Source: Tyto alba
Lineage: Eukaryota; Chordata; Aves; Strigiformes; Tytonidae
Assembly (NCBI RefSeq): GCF_018691265.1
Contig: NW_024881327.1
Span: forward strand, 21,879,936-21,943,935
Direction: 5' to 3'
Length of the DNA stretch: 64,000 bases
The first letter of the stretch is position 1. Each line of letters begins with the position of its first letter. Shown here piece after piece: positions 36,310-50,900 of the stretch. Position numbers and translations under genes: made by a program. The notes under the pieces are model-generated. The model made no database searches. It saw nothing but the letters and a program-made list of their open reading frames with translations, and was not told the origin of the DNA.

Positions 36310-36690
36310 GGATTAGATGGCATGAAATTTAACAGGGCCAAGTGCAAGGTGCTGTACATGGGTCTGAGCAATTCCATGCACAAATACAGGCTGGGCAATG
36401 AGTGCATTGAGAGCAGCCCTGAGGAGAAGTACTCGGGCGTGTTAGTGGGTGGAAAGCTGACTGTGAGCCAGCAGTGTGCACTCACAGCCCAGAAAGCCAG
36501 TCGCATCCTGGGCTACATCAAGAGAAGTGTGTCCAGCAGGTTAAGGGAGGTGATTCTTCCCCCTCCACTCTGCTCACATGAGACCCCACCTGGAGGACTG
36601 TATCCAGCTCTGGGGCCCACAGAATAAGAAAGACATGGACCTGCTGGAGCAGATCCAGAGGAGGACCCAAAGATGACGAGGGGGCTGGAG
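36310..36690 (+). pseudogene. CR1 ORF2 C-terminal remnant
   Basis: One frame gives MKFNRAKCKVLYMGLSNSMH, then YRLGNECIESSPEEKYSGVL, QQCALTAQKASRILGYIKRS and SRLREVILP. These are the end of the CR1 reverse-transcriptase region and the segment after it. A frameshift follows: the expected RPHLEYCVQLWGPQ appears as '[14 protein letters not shown]' in another frame, after which the frame is lost. The catalytic YADD-like site lies upstream of the truncation and is absent, so this cannot encode an active enzyme. Confidence 0.85.
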
Positions 36691-37113
36691 CACCTCCTTT
36701 ATGAGAACAGGCCGAGAGTTGGTGTTTTTCAGCCTGGAGAATGGAAGGCTCTGGGGAGACATTATAACCACCATCCAGTACTTAAAGAGGGCCTACAGGA
36801 AAGATGAGGAGGGACTCTTTATCAGGGAGTGCAGTGCTAGGATGAGGAATAATGGTTTTAAACTGAAAGAGGGTAAGTTTATATCAGATATAAGGAAGAA
36901 ATTCTTTACTGTAAGGGTGGTGAGACACTGGCACGGGTTGCCCAGAGCAGCTGTGGCTGCCCCCTCCCTGGAAGGGTTCAAGGCCAGGTTGGACGGGGCT
37001 GGGAGCAACCTGATGTAGCGGAAGGTGTCCCTGCCCATGGCAGGGGGGTTGGAACTAGATGATCTTTCATGTGTCTTCCAGCCCAAGCCATTCTATCATT
37101 CTATCGTTCTATG
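36310..37113 (+). mobile_element. CR1 LINE 3' end with terminal repeat
   Basis: About 800 bp reading on the plus strand: the last part of ORF2, then the 3'UTR with the blocks AAGATGAGGAGGGACTCTTT, AGGAAGAAATTCTTTACTGT, GTGGTGAGACACTGGCACG and GCAGGGGGGTTGGAACTAGA. It ends in degenerate ATTCTATC/ATTCTATG octamers at about 37090-37113. That octamer tail is typical of CR1, which has no poly(A) tail. The copy is 5'-truncated and better preserved than the other fragments, so it is probably the youngest CR1 here. Confidence 0.92.
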
Positions 37114-40100
37114 GTTTTAAGCTAAAGTGCAAATGACACAAGTGGAAGATTCATGATATAGTGAAACATGATGATTTTCCTCATTTTATAGGTCTGTGGG
37201 TATAGAAAAAAAATTCCACTATGTAGCAGAATAAAATTTGCTACCTGTGTCAAATTTCAAACATCACTGCAGTTAAAAAAAAAAGGAAAAAAAAAGTAAA
37301 GTATAGCTTTTTAGATGCTGCAGTAGTTTTTAAAAACCAAACCTGACCGTGGTCAGAAGTGATTTAGTAATTTTGATTTCCTCAATTATGGTAATTTTCT
37401 TTAGAAAGGCTTATGCTGTCAGCTCTCAGGAAAGTTAATAGCTTAGTAGTCAGAGCACAGGTCCTACATCTGAGATATTCAGGGTTCCAACTCTAGGTTT
37501 GACCTCAATTCATCCTGTGAATTTCGAGAAATGACTTAGGAAGATCTTTCATAGTACTGGAGGGAATAAACGCTGCTTAAACTCAAACGGATTTTGCACT
37601 GTCTCTTAGTTTAGGCTTTATGTTTGGTTTGGCCTTTTTTTGATTTGTAGCCAGTTCTCTTATACATGTGACAAATTAATAAAATTTCTAAGGCTTTGAA
37701 ATCAACACTAGTACTTCAATATCTGTAACATTATTCTCTGTTTTTGCTCTCTCAGACTATATGCATTTTCCACTGTCCAAAACTATTCTTAGTTATTACA
37801 GGACTATAATCTAAATATTGCCAAATAGTTTTCCTGAATTTTACTCATTCATGGTGTGTTCTCAAACTTCCTGCCAATAGCCCACCAATTTTCCCTCTCC
37901 ATTTTATCAATGTTAGATAAGATGCCCCTGGCTTTAAGATTTATTGAGTTTGCAATGAACTTGGCTCTAAATTACCCAAGATCATTAATCACTAACTTCC
38001 TGATGTGATCCTATCTGGTACTGTGGACCTGCCTGGTATGTGGTTAAAGTTTATCCATTGTGTGTACAAGTTCTAAGTATCTAACTTGAATACAAACCTT
38101 TTTCTTTTGAACAATATGAAGTTCTGTGTTGTTCCCTTCAGTGAATATTTAACACTGAATCATGATTAGCCCACCACTTCAGATCACAAAGACAGGAAGT
38201 ATCCAAGATGTTTATGAACTTCAGATGTATAGATTTTAAGCAGTAGAGTTCACATTCTTTATTAACAATGTTAAAGATCAGTGAAAATTTAAGGTGTTAG
38301 TCTCTGGATTTCACCTGAAAATTAAGTCTTAAAAATAGTCAGATATACATATTTTGATCTTCACCTTCACGACTGTACTTGTTCCATTTTGTTTCTGTTT
38401 CCATACTATGGCATCTGAATAAATCAGTTCAACATGATGGTCCAGACATTAGCAGTTTTCCAGACGGTACAGACATCTTACACTACTATTCTTGTTTGCT
38501 GAGGTAAAATATATCTTGCTAAGACGTTACCAGAATTCATATTCTTATTTGATGAATGTAACAACACCTTATTACTTCTCTTTCTATCAGTTTGTTTCAG
38601 AGAACTTGGCTTTTTTCTTAGCTGTAAGGGTTAATACAAGCACTTTTCTTAACTTCATGTTTTAATTTTTGTTTGTTGGTTTTTGTTTTTTTTTTTCATT
38701 TTTACTGTAAAAGTATGAACTTTTAGAGTTGCTAACTAAACAATTTGTTGTCCAAAGTTATATAGGAATGAGAGCCTGCTACTAAAAAGCTGTTTGGAAA
38801 GAACTAGGCCACATCTGATTTACAGCACTAATGCCTATATCACAGTTAAACACCAAAGTTGGTTGCTTCTAACTTATTAATACCAGTCACCTAACTCATA
38901 ATTGTGTTCCTCAAAAACAGTTAATATCATGCCTAAATTATTATGTGGGCTGAACTTGGGTCATGAATCAAGTTTTTATAAACTCAGAAAACACATGAAA
39001 TCATTACTGAATAAAAGAGAATGCTGAATTAGTGTTGCCTATCTAGGGAAGCTTCAATTCTTTCTTATGCATGTCCTAGGATAATAAAACCAGTATTGAT
39101 CTGTGATGTCCTTTTTATAAAAAGGAAAAGGATATACAGATATGTATGCCCTCATATACACCCAAAAGGCAGCAGAGGTTGTCTGTCAGGTTTGGCCCTC
39201 CTGAATCAGAGAAAACAAAGCAGATACTGCATTTTATCCACTTGTACCATTTATTTGAGGAAGAAATGAAACACTTTTAAAACAATAATACACGTTCAGG
39301 AAAACATGAGGAGTTCATTATTGCAAAGCTGAACAAATTGATCTAAGGTTTAGCAAAAGTGTGAGCCAGTGACTATTGTCTTTCATAAGATACCCACATG
39401 AATGCACTTCAAGCTCTTCCTGACATCAGGGAAGCTCAACACACCTCAGAGTAGCTCTGCTCATGGTATATGAAATGCAGAAAGATTACTGTTGGTGGTG
39501 AGATTTGGTGGGAATCCAGTGATTGCTATTTGCTAAGACAAAGGATTGAGTAAAGGAGTCTGTGCAAAAATATTCCCTTACATGTAAAAAAGGAATGAAT
39601 ATTCAAACAAACCCTAGGCTCATTGATAGTTTTCAGAGAGGGATATGTTTGTACAACTAAATTTTTATTATATTTTGCCCACCGCAAAGACAAATATCTC
39701 CTTATAATATTCTCAGAATAATTTTTCTGCAAACTTTCTCTGTATGCTACAGATATCATCAAATTCACATGATATTAATAGATGATAAACTTTAACGAAG
39801 ATGTTCCTGTGAATTCATCTTATGTCTTCTTTGCAATAACAATTTAAAATTTCCACAGAGGTCTACTATCACAGTTATATAGTATGTTGCTATAACAGAC
39901 CTTGCCTGTTCTGCCTTGTTTCCTGGATCAGCCCATGTGGTACCTTCCAGTGTGATTTTGGCTCTATGTACTAATAAAACAAATTAGACAAGTGTTTTTT
40001 TAAGGTAGCTAAAGTAACATGCGTGCACTGTTTACAGAGAGGATAATCCTTTAGTGCTTATTCCACTGATAAATAATTGATAGCTTGACAATAGCTCACA

Positions 40101-43100
40101 CTGCCTCCTAAAGAGAGCTAATATTAACCACTGTATCTCTGCAAGAGAAGGCACTGCTGAACACAAATACATCTGTTCTACCCTAGCAAGGTACTTCAGC
40201 ATTTGGCTGTTCATTTCCTGTTCTGTGGCAGGACTGTTAATACAGGCAATTATATAGTATAAAACCAGTGTTACAGAGCACAAATTCCAGTTTATATTGG
40301 ATATAAACATCCTTTTTACATATAGCACTGTATTTCATATTATCCATGGGGAAAAAGTTAGGAACAAATCGTAATGTTAATATTCTATAGCTATTACATA
40401 CTCATTTCACGCTGGTGAATAATTAAAAGTAACTGGGAGATCAGGGTGAAGACTCCTGCAGAAATGCCCATATCCTGAAGCACTGGCAGTACCTGATGCC
40501 TTCTATCTCCCAACAGAATATAGTAAGTTTGCCCCTTGGGCTCATTCTTCCACACCTCTTTATATTCCTGTCACTCTGGGAAACTAAGCATAAGCACCCC
40601 ACTATGTCTTAACAAGGAACAGGTTATCTATAGGATAGAAGCCACTGCAATATCCCTGTATTCAGTATATTGAAAGAAAGTAGCTACCTTGTCTATGTAC
40701 AGTCAGGGTGTGTTAAGGTTTCCCATAGAAGCTGTGTAGCAGTATTTATGGAGCTATCTGTAGGAAGCAATCTAGAGGAGTCTAGATCTCTGGCCAAAGC
40801 AAAATACTGAGTTACTGTAATGATTAATACAACATTTTTTTTTTTCCTGTTGAAAGAAAGAATGCCACCAGTTTTCTTAAATGAAGCTCACTTAGAAAAA
40901 AAGGATTAGAAACACATTAAAAAAAGAGGACATGGCTGACTGTTAATTAGCAACATTGTTGCCATGTGAATTTTTATCTGGAAAACTAAAATATTTTTCT
41001 CTATAAAATGTCTTTTGTAGAAAAAGAATGTGTCAAATTCCATGCTAATCTACAAAACATTAACATAACAGAAAACAGGTTTATTTTGAGTTTTAACAGT
41101 TTGTTTCCAATTGTTTTTCTTGTGTTTTCACATATGGATTCTAAAAATGTCAACAGATGTTCCTTTAGCAAATAACTATGTCCACTGAATTTGTTAAAAC
41201 TTTCTCTCTCCAACTCATCTCTCAGGTTTTTGCCTCTCCTTGCAATGTCTCCAGATCCAGAAGACATCTGTGTATAGTCTAAGAATTCTGAAGCAATTTA
41301 GAAAATCAGAGAAAATACATTTTATATTTTTATTGTTATTATTTTACAAAAAAAATTACGAACTAAAACAGATTCTCATTATCCTGACATTTGAACTGAA
41401 GGACTATGATTACTATGTTTAGCATAAGGATTTATTTTTCTGCCTGTTGCAAATACTGTAATGGTGGCATTATTTTATGTATTTTAAAAATTGCACATTT
41501 GAGAAATATTTTACTATATGTACTTGATAACTGATGTTCTGCTTCTTTAAGCATGGTAATGTGGTATTCTATAGCAGTTTCAAAATAGCATTATAGGTGG
41601 ACTTAAAATATTTTTCTGTCACAGTAGTTAAAAATAAACAAGTGGTGATGTGAAATCACATCAAAACCACACCAACCACCCCAGGAGATCAAATTAATAA
41701 GGCAGAGACTTTCTGAATATTGCTTGACTTGGGAAAATAAAATAAAATAATAAAATTAAATTAGGTTAAAAATTAAATAAAATAACCAAATGAGGCAGAA
41801 CATTGCTGCCTGGAAAGAGCAGATTCTGTGGAAACTGCCTCTGGACTTAGTATCTTATTTATAATCAGACTGGAAGTAGACCAGACTTCATATTCTGGTC
41901 AAAATGGTAAACAGTAACTTGTCGGTGTGCCATTCACTTTCAGGATTCCCTTTTGTTGCTTCATGTGTGTTATTTCTTTTGCTGTCATTCTTCATAAATG
42001 CTAAAGACACGTACACATTCTAATTACACATTTAGCAAATTTCTACAATTAGGGGTCTGCACATTTCTCAAATAAATAGTTAAATACTAGCTTCACTGAC
42101 AGAATACTCATTCAATAACTCAGTGTAACAAACCACTAGTTAGGTTTGATTATACAGAATAATTATATGGCATGAACATTGAAATTAGAAATGCATAGTG
42201 TAAAATATGATTATTATTTCTAACATGGGACTAAATTGAATAAAAAAGGCTTTGCTGATCTGGAACAGATCTTAGTGTTGTATGGCCTGGGTTGGCCTGA
42301 TCTTTTTTGGCCTGATATAGTAAAGCTTTAAAAAAATATGGTAAAAATTATCTTTATCACAATATTTGTCAGTATTATTGGTTTCACCACAAACAATTCT
42401 ACCATTTCTGATGGAATAACAGGTGATGTATACACTTCCTTGCCATTGAGAAGAGGCGAAAAAAACGAAAGTACTGTAAACCCATAACACCATGTGCAAC
42501 AACCTTGTTGAAAACCTCCTGCACTCCCGTTTCAAGTCAAATCTGGAGTCCACCTCCAGTGAAGCACTGTATGAGGAGCAGAAGAGAACTGTAATATGAG
42601 AATTATGAAGTGGGAAGGAGAGGAAATTGAATGAAAAATCAGAGGGCAGCTCTGGCTGGAGAAGAGGTTAGGCTGAGGACTGAAACAGAGATGGAAGATT
42701 AGACAACTGCGAGAAAAGAAATTTTAGCCTTAAAGAAATTTTCTGTTAGATACTCTTTTCCCTGAAACCTGAAAGGGAGGATATGCTTTCCAGATTTTTT
42801 ACTGACTTGCATTATTTCCTTTCAGCAAATACATGTGAAACCTAAAACTAACAAATATGCCTGATCCATACTTTTCCAATTTCAGCCCACAGAAACGAGG
42901 ACTTTGACTTGTGTAAGAAAATGCAATTATTTAAGGTGGCAGATATGTCATTCCCACTGATAGACTATGCTGGTTGTATTTTCTTTAAAATTTAGGAAAT
43001 TACAACTGGAAATCTATGGCTGAAGGACATAAAATATCCAAAATGAATAATCAGTATGTGATGTCTTGTGCCCCTTCCTTGCTCCCAATTCTCTTCACCT

Positions 43101-46100
43101 GCATGTGCATGTGTATTTTTCTAGGCTTGAATTACAAATACCCAAATAAGGATACAGACTACAGTGCTTCTTAGTGTTGTGAAAACATTCTTGGTGTTTC
43201 TCAAGGCTGTGTGTACTATGGCAACTAGTGACAGAAGTCAAATACTTGCTTTCAAATGAAGACTTGAAATTTTCAACAAAAAGTTCTAATTCACATTGAA
43301 AAGAGCCTTGTGACCATATTCTCCTCTCTGTATTGAAAGAGACGAAGTTTGCAATTAGAGATTTTATCATAATTCATGCAGCAATATTATTTCTTTATTT
43401 TTCTTTATTATTTTTTATGTTTGTCCTTATAAACATATATTTAACAGTCTTACAAAAAAGATTTGGAGGACTCAATAAAACAATTTCTCTGCAGCAATTA
43501 CAGAATTTTGGAATGATGAGGTAAATGACAGGGAATATTTTTTGATCCAAGTTAACATAATTAATGCTTAACAGATGCCCAAAAGAAAATGTCTTACATT
43601 GAAACAAATGGTGACTTTGCTGACACAACACCAGTTTGCCAATTTGCTTCTGTTTGACTTTATTGAGCCAGGCTGTCGCAATCTTGCAGACAAGTTCAAC
43701 CCTGGGCATGCTTCATCACGTATATATCTTTTAGCTTTAGGACCTAACACAAAGTTGAGAATATTGTGAAATGGTGATACTTTCAGTCACCTCAAGTGAT
43801 GCTATTCTATATTTAAAACAGTGACTGCAGTACATACTCTCCCTCACTTGTCTGAGCACCTTTTCCTCTTTTTTAGTCACTTGTGAATGGCCTGTGGGAG
43901 TGTTTACAAATAACAGTTGTAATCCAGGATGTTAGCACAGGTATGCAGAAGGAAGGCTTTGTGGGTTGTTGTCTCCTTTTACACTTGCTCAATCCTTGTC
44001 TACTTAGCTATGCAAAAGGAAAATACCAGCAGTAAAAGGCATAAAGTACAGCTGCCCAAAGTTACATGCAGGCTAGCACACAGTTAAGAGAAAAAAAAAA
44101 AAAAAAAAACTCCAAAAGAAACTGAAAACAGGGCTGCTCACTACTGGACTATTTCTTTGTTTTACTTCTAACTGACAGGATTATTTTGTGATAAAATTTA
44201 TTTATTTCTTTTAAACATCAAAACTAAATGAGCTTTGGATCATACCTTCTTTTTCAATTTTACCTTCATTCAGAGATTCCCAGGGGACAAGAGCAGTGTA
44301 TGGGTGGATCACCATGAACACTAACCATAGGCTACCAGAGGACTAACAGGAGACAAGACAGTCAGGGCCAGGTTTTGCCTACTTTACCAGGTGCTAATGA
44401 TCACATTTTCCTATGAAACAAAAGAAGACAGAAACCAGTAGCTCACATATTTCTTCTGTTAACACAAATGAAGGCAATGTCAGTCCTCTTCAAACTTCTG
44501 ACAGCTAACTTTAATGAATAAGTTATAACTGAGGTGTCAAGAAACAAAATAAGATGTTAATTTAAAGGTTGAAGTTATTTGTCCTAAACACAGCCAGTTT
44601 ATACAATATTCAACATATCTTTCTGGTAGTGACATCTTTCTGATAGGGACACAAAGTAAGTATGCTGCATTGCCAATTCCAAATTATTACTTTCCCTGCT
44701 TAAGCTTCCCTAATATACCAGTCATTAGACCATTCACTTAAGCATTGCTTCACATACTTTCCTGGTTAAAAAAATCAGATCATCTGCTCAGATTTGTCTA
44801 TCTTTTCCTCCTGTGACAATAAAATAAAAGTAAAGATTCCTTGTCTAGTTGAAATACTTGATATTTTTTGTAAAAATTCTTTTATTTTTTAAGTATTTAC
44901 GCACATATACCCATCAAGCTATCAGACTTTACACTCTGAAGTGAACAAAATAATATCTTCTGTAATATATGAACAAACTGATGGCCTAACAGTCAAAAAA
45001 AACCCATCCAAAACTTAAGCATGAAAACAGTAGCATCAATTAAAAGGAAATATCATGTAGAGTATACTTAAGTAAGACCTTATGTTTTGTTTCAGACATT
45101 ATCATCAGAGACTATTGGAGAACTGATTGGAAATCTGTGTTATTATATATTTTTAATTTTAAGGTTTTTAATATTTTTTTCAAGCGTATGGTAAAAAAAA
45201 AAAAAAAAAAGTATTTTAAATTCCTAAACAGGAGACTTCAGTTTAAACTTACTAAAAAATTAATCTAGTTAACAAATAATGGGACAAATTTTAGAATTTA
45301 TTTATTTTATCATTCTTCTGGTGTTTGTAAACTTACCCGAATCATGGGAAACATGGTTTATTTCATTTAAGTTTGCTATCACATTTATTAACTGTGATTA
45401 TTACACTGATTTAAAAAAAGAGCATGTAAACAATGAACAGTAGCAAGCTCAATTACAACCGCTATGGACTTTTTTCTTTATAAAGATCTTTTCAAAGAAG
45501 TTGCACTTTGAGACTAGGTCTATCCCAAAGGAAGCCATAATAGATTTAGTAGTAGAAAATGTCAAATGTGAAAATCAGAACAAGATAAATAGTGTATATA
45601 TTTGTACTGTGTAAAAGTTTCGAGATGGAGGAAAGGAATAGTCAAAAAAGGAATAGTCTTGATACGTGCATATCAACTACTATAAATTATCTAAAACAAG
45701 TTTTATGTCCAATTTCTCCCTTGGTACAATAAATAGGTAATACTTTGTCTTCAGGAATATCTGAACTGAAAATTTTTTTAACAGAAGAAGCTGCAAGTAT
45801 CTAAAATATCAGGTTGTTTAAATTACAGTTAAGTGCTCCTAGACATTCAAGTAATTACAGAGAGGGGTTGCATTTAATTCTTTAACAACAGTTTAGAATT
45901 TACTTAGTCTGAGTTGATGTATTTACAGTTACTTACTCTAAGATTCAAGTACTGAACTGAAAAATTCCTCAATCTTCTGTGCTGTGCTGTAATGCTTCTG
46001 TGTTTTTCATCTATGTTAGGTGCAGAGGTGAATATAACTGTGATATTTGGTATGTGGAGGAAGAGCTGGAATGAGACAGTGTTTATAGCCCATTTTTTCT

Positions 46101-47685
46101 GTAAACAGGGAAAACAAAATGCCTTTTTTCCTTTATTGTTCTAGTAATTTACAAATTCATCTTAACGTCTTCAGCTCATTTCACCGTATTTAACCGTATT
46201 TAATACCTTGTATCATACCTCTAATTGTTTTAATTCTTTTAATTGGAAATTCTCAGAACATCTTTCAATTGACTGCTGATTTCTCTTTTTGTTTCTTTTA
46301 GTCAGTCTGTTTCCTAAGGCAACACTTTTGTTTTATGAGTTTCTAATAGCTGAAATTTAAATCTACCTCACAGTGCTTTAAAAAGATGATCAACTCTTTA
46401 CAAATATTAAAAATGTTATTCAAACTTCAGGAGTTATTATACATGCCATGGATATTTTTTTTCAACTTATTTTGTCCTCTGATTGTCGTTATCAATTTTG
46501 TAAGAAATGGCTGAAATGACTAGATTATGCTAATTCTGCAGTAATATGAGCCCTATGCTCACAGAATTCTTTTTCAATATTGTTTTAACCACTTGTAGTG
46601 TGAGATTACTTGGACATAAACCATTAGTAATGAAAAAGGTTTTTCGTTAAATAACAAAATTTAGAAACTATTAAACAAAAATTTAAGATCAGTAAAGATT
46701 AGTTTGTATGGTTTTTGTGTTTAAACTCAGGCATTTCAAGGGAAAAAAATGAACCACCAATGAACGTAAATATGAAATAAATGCAGCTTAATATATTCTA
46801 TAGGATATTTAAACCACTGTTTGCTCAAATTATAAGACCTTAGTAGATTTATAAAATACAATATTTCTAAATTAAAAGTACCTTTTGAGTAGACTTAGTA
46901 TATGCTCTGATAACATGCATTTGTTTTTGCAACTAGAAAAATACATCCTTTTTAATTAGCAATTCTTCCTTAACAGAAGTGTTCTGATTTTTTTCCATTA
47001 GTGTTTGTATTGATACTATACATTCATGTGTGAGGGGTTTAATGATCATCTTAACTCTGAATAGGTATCTTGAATAAAAATTGTTTCCACTTATTTTTAA
47101 AAAAGATATTATTGTTGATTAAGTGACCATAGACATCTAGATTTACACTCTTATCTTTCAGAGTATATTTCTAACTTGCAGTTATAGACCTCTTAACTAT
47201 TTTATGTATAGAGATATCACCTCAGATCACAGCAATTTCTTATTATATGTGTCATTTAGAAAATAGCATAGAGGAAAAGAGTACAGGAATATTGAAACTA
47301 TGAATCTGCCTTTCAGAGTTTGTACTTTACATATTCTGGGTCCCAGCCTTTGCATTTCATAGTTTTGTTATTACTCCCCAAATTCCTTGAAACTGTCTCA
47401 ACACCTCTATTGTAACTATTAAATATACTTTATGATAAATTAATATGTGTTGAAGACTGCATTCTTCACATCTGTAATATGACCTTCTTAATATTCACAT
47501 ACATGTTTGTATTTGTATCCATACTGGAAAGAACTTTTAACATCTACTATTATTAAGACCTATTAAGAGGTATTAAGAACCATGCCTCTGGTCTTAATAT
47601 TTTCTTTATACTGACCTGAAAACGGAAGGTTTATGTTGTTTTTCTTTCCCCTTAGGGTGACCTAACTCTTTATCTTTTCTTACAG
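37114..47685. other. AT-rich unique noncoding sequence
   Basis: No recognised gene or mobile element in about 10.5 kb. Simple tracts include an A-rich stretch at 37276-37298, an AAAAT-rich patch at 41733-41786, and runs of 18-19 A at 44091-44109 and 45193-45210. Open frames are all near or below 105 codons, with no known motif. Confidence 0.55.
41733..41786. repeat. AAAAT-rich simple repeat
   Basis: Degenerate AAAAT/TAAAA units on the plus strand, almost free of G and C. Confidence 0.8.
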
Positions 47686-47903
47686 CTACTTTGCAACAGA
47701 GGCAACGCCAGGCAGCCATAAATGTGACTTCAAGAAAACAAAGCTTCTATTCCTTGCAAGTATCTCCTGATAACATCTTGAGGAGAGCTTCCAGTATATA
47801 TTCCCCCTTTCCACTTGTCTGTGCAGGAAACAGTCATTTGGCTGATTTGCTCAGAAATTCAAGGGATCCCAAACAAATAACAACTTCACTTTTTCATCCA
47901 TGA
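47686..47903 (+). other. Open frame after a strong splice-acceptor-like site
   Basis: The sequence CTCTTTATCTTTTCTTACAG ending at 47685 is a good 3' splice site. The frame after it is open for about 72 codons (TLQQRQRQAAINVTSRKQSF...) to a TGA at 47901-47903. I do not recognise the peptide. It could be a terminal or internal coding exon, a noncoding exon, or chance. Only a weak donor (CAA|GTATCT, about 47758) lies inside. Confidence 0.15.
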
Positions 47904-50900
47904 CCTAAGTCTAAGTGAGCATATGTCGCACAGATGCATTATCCATGCACAGTAAATCTGATGTATTTAAAATAAGTCTAAACCTCAGCACTTTTGGACT
48001 CATAGTGCTTGCTGAACTCTAAGCCAAAGCAAATTTTTGGACATGCATTTTAACATGTGTTGTGGCAGCAAAAAAGCCTAAGAAAAAATAGCAACTGTTC
48101 TGTATAGACATGAGTACAGACAAAATATACATCTGAAAAAAAACACTGAAACCAAAGTGAAAAAAAAAATTTAAAATGTATTCTAGGTTATTATTATTTT
48201 TGGAATACAATGTCTAGTTAATGTCTAGTTGTTCAGAACATATATATAACCATAGGAAACAAAACAAAATGTGAAAGGGGAAGACAGATAGTCTGTAAAC
48301 AATGTTGGTTTTAAGGCAACTTTTCCTCAATCCTTTAGGTCACTGTTTGTCTGAAAGACCGATGAGCAGTTGAGACACTGTCATGAAAAAAACCCAACAA
48401 CCCACCTTAAAAATATCCAAAGGCACTGGAAAAGATAAATAAGTAAATAAAAAGATATTTTTATGGGGTTGGTCAAAATGCCAAATTTGGATCAACAAAT
48501 ACATTCTTGCCTCAACTAAATAGGATGTTTACTGAGCCCTCTAGCAGGAACACTCAGGAAACTCGATTATTAATGAGATGTGGTAAATCTTATGTGCCTG
48601 AAAACTCTCCATATTTAATTTACTGGTGCCTTCGTAATCCATTTTGCTATATTAGCAAGGGAATAAATCCAATGATCTAAATGGTGTTTCTTCCCCATCT
48701 CTGATTTCTGTGAATCTGTGTTCTTCATGCTGATGATCACTAAAGGGATTATCCATTAATCAGGACCATATAAATATGCAGATATATAAATATCCGTAAA
48801 TTATAGGTGTATTTTTTCAGAATGTGTAATATTTAATTCCTGATCACTCAGTGAATTGGGAGGTTCAATAAAATTTAACCATGAACAGAAGTAAAATCAT
48901 CATAGGGTTTTTCTGTTTATTTGTTTGTTCAGTTTTGCTAATCACCCTAAAATCAATTTGTAAGTTGACCATATTTCTTTACTGAAGCAAAGAAACGTTT
49001 AAAGGAGGCTTACAGTACTATGAGAAGGTATAAAGTTTCTGAACATTTCAGCATGTATTGAATAAAACTTTGAAACTGTTTATAGAGAATATATAAAATA
49101 TATGTTATTTTTTTAAGAGAACACAAGTGAATCATATTTTTAATGTATGTATCTCATTGACTTTAAGTCTGATCAATGCAGTATTACTCTACATTATCCT
49201 TAATTGACTCTAATCTTTCAATTTCAAATAAGATTTGGAATTCAAAGGACTTTGTTCATAGATAAACCACACTGTGCTGAAATACCTTTGCTCCATATCA
49301 GCACATCCTTCCCTTTCAAACTGTCACAGTCAAAGTTTGCTACTTCAGCTGGAGTCATTCCTCTCTTTAACTGTGTCATTGTCACCTTGGGAAAAACTAT
49401 TGCTGTTCATGGATAGGCTAATAAGATATCAAAAGCTGGGATAATTTGCATTAAGAGGCATTATTTGTGTGACACTTACAAACACATGGTTTTCCAGAGG
49501 TATTCTGGCTAAGTACTGTCTCCTAAGTAGAAATGGTTTCTGATATATGCACTGAAACTCGAGTGATGTGAGATCAGAGAGTACACCTAACTTTTCCAGC
49601 ATGTATTACCACACTAGGGATAAGCTGGGACACTTAGGTGGGCTTGTCTTGGTGTATCAATGAACAGAGCCACAGGCTGACTATTTTCAGTCAGGGTTCC
49701 TATCTCTATAAATAGATTCTGTCCACTTTTAATGGTTAGAAGCTCATTCGTGTTTTGTGGAGGCAATAAAAAAAAAAAAAATGGGTAAGGATTGTGGTAT
49801 GTCCAAATAACTACATATTACTTTTTTTGTTTCCCAAAAAGGAATTTGTTGTGGGGGAAAAAAAAAAGTGAGTGCTTGGGTTTTTTTTCTATATTGCAAA
49901 TCTGGCACACAAAATGTTATTCTCAGTAAAGTGGACCTTTGAAAAATGGGAAATGTTTTGAAAGTGTATTTTTTTTTCTAAATCAATTCCACACTAGATA
50001 AAGTGAAAGGTTCTCCTTGACTTTACTGTAAGAAAAGATTTTTGCAAATGCTTACACATCTGTGGCCATTTTATGCCACCAATGCTGGTTAAAAGAGGAG
50101 TCTCTTACAGGCAATGAATGAGGCGTGGTAAATTACTGGAAAGGACAAAACAGCTTTTGCAGGAAGAAAGAAAGAAAAAGGAAAGATTAATATGAAATAT
50201 TTAATAGAGGAGATTCCATTGCTATACAGCAAAAGCCATGGCAGTAAAGTAATTTAACATTGTATTCTGAGAGATAGCTTTCAATGCTTAAAAAACAGAA
50301 TCCAATTTTGACAAACCCAGAAGTGAAACAATATTATTATAATGGAATATTGGTTTCTATAAGCTGTAAGTGACCCAGAATCTATGAAATCTTGTCAAAG
50401 CTATCTTAAAGACTCATAAGTACAAAATGGTAGTATCACAAAATATCTAATGCTTGCTGTTCTTTATGGGTAAGTACCTAACTGCACAACTAAGAAGAAA
50501 CTTTGACATTCTGTATAACTCAAGACTACAAGAAAAGTGTATTACATTTTTTTTATGTGATAAATCTAGGATCCTAAATACAGCTCCTCTGGTGTTGTGG
50601 AATAGAAGAGACCCAAAACTGGAAACCAGAGATTTAGTGAAAGGATTGAAGAAGCCTGAAAAATATTATCAGAAAGCTAATGTATATGTTTTCCTAAAAA
50701 TTCTCCACTTCGTGAAAGGAATAAAGAATTCAAATTTGACAACTCCAGGTAACCGTAGCACAGCTTTGTAGTTGTCAATGAGTTCACTTAAACTTCAAAA
50801 AAACGTAAAAAGACAAGATTTGCAGTATCGAGCTAAAAGTTACATGAGAAGTCAAACAACACAAGACAAAAGAAGAAAAGTCATAGCTTTAAATAAGGAA

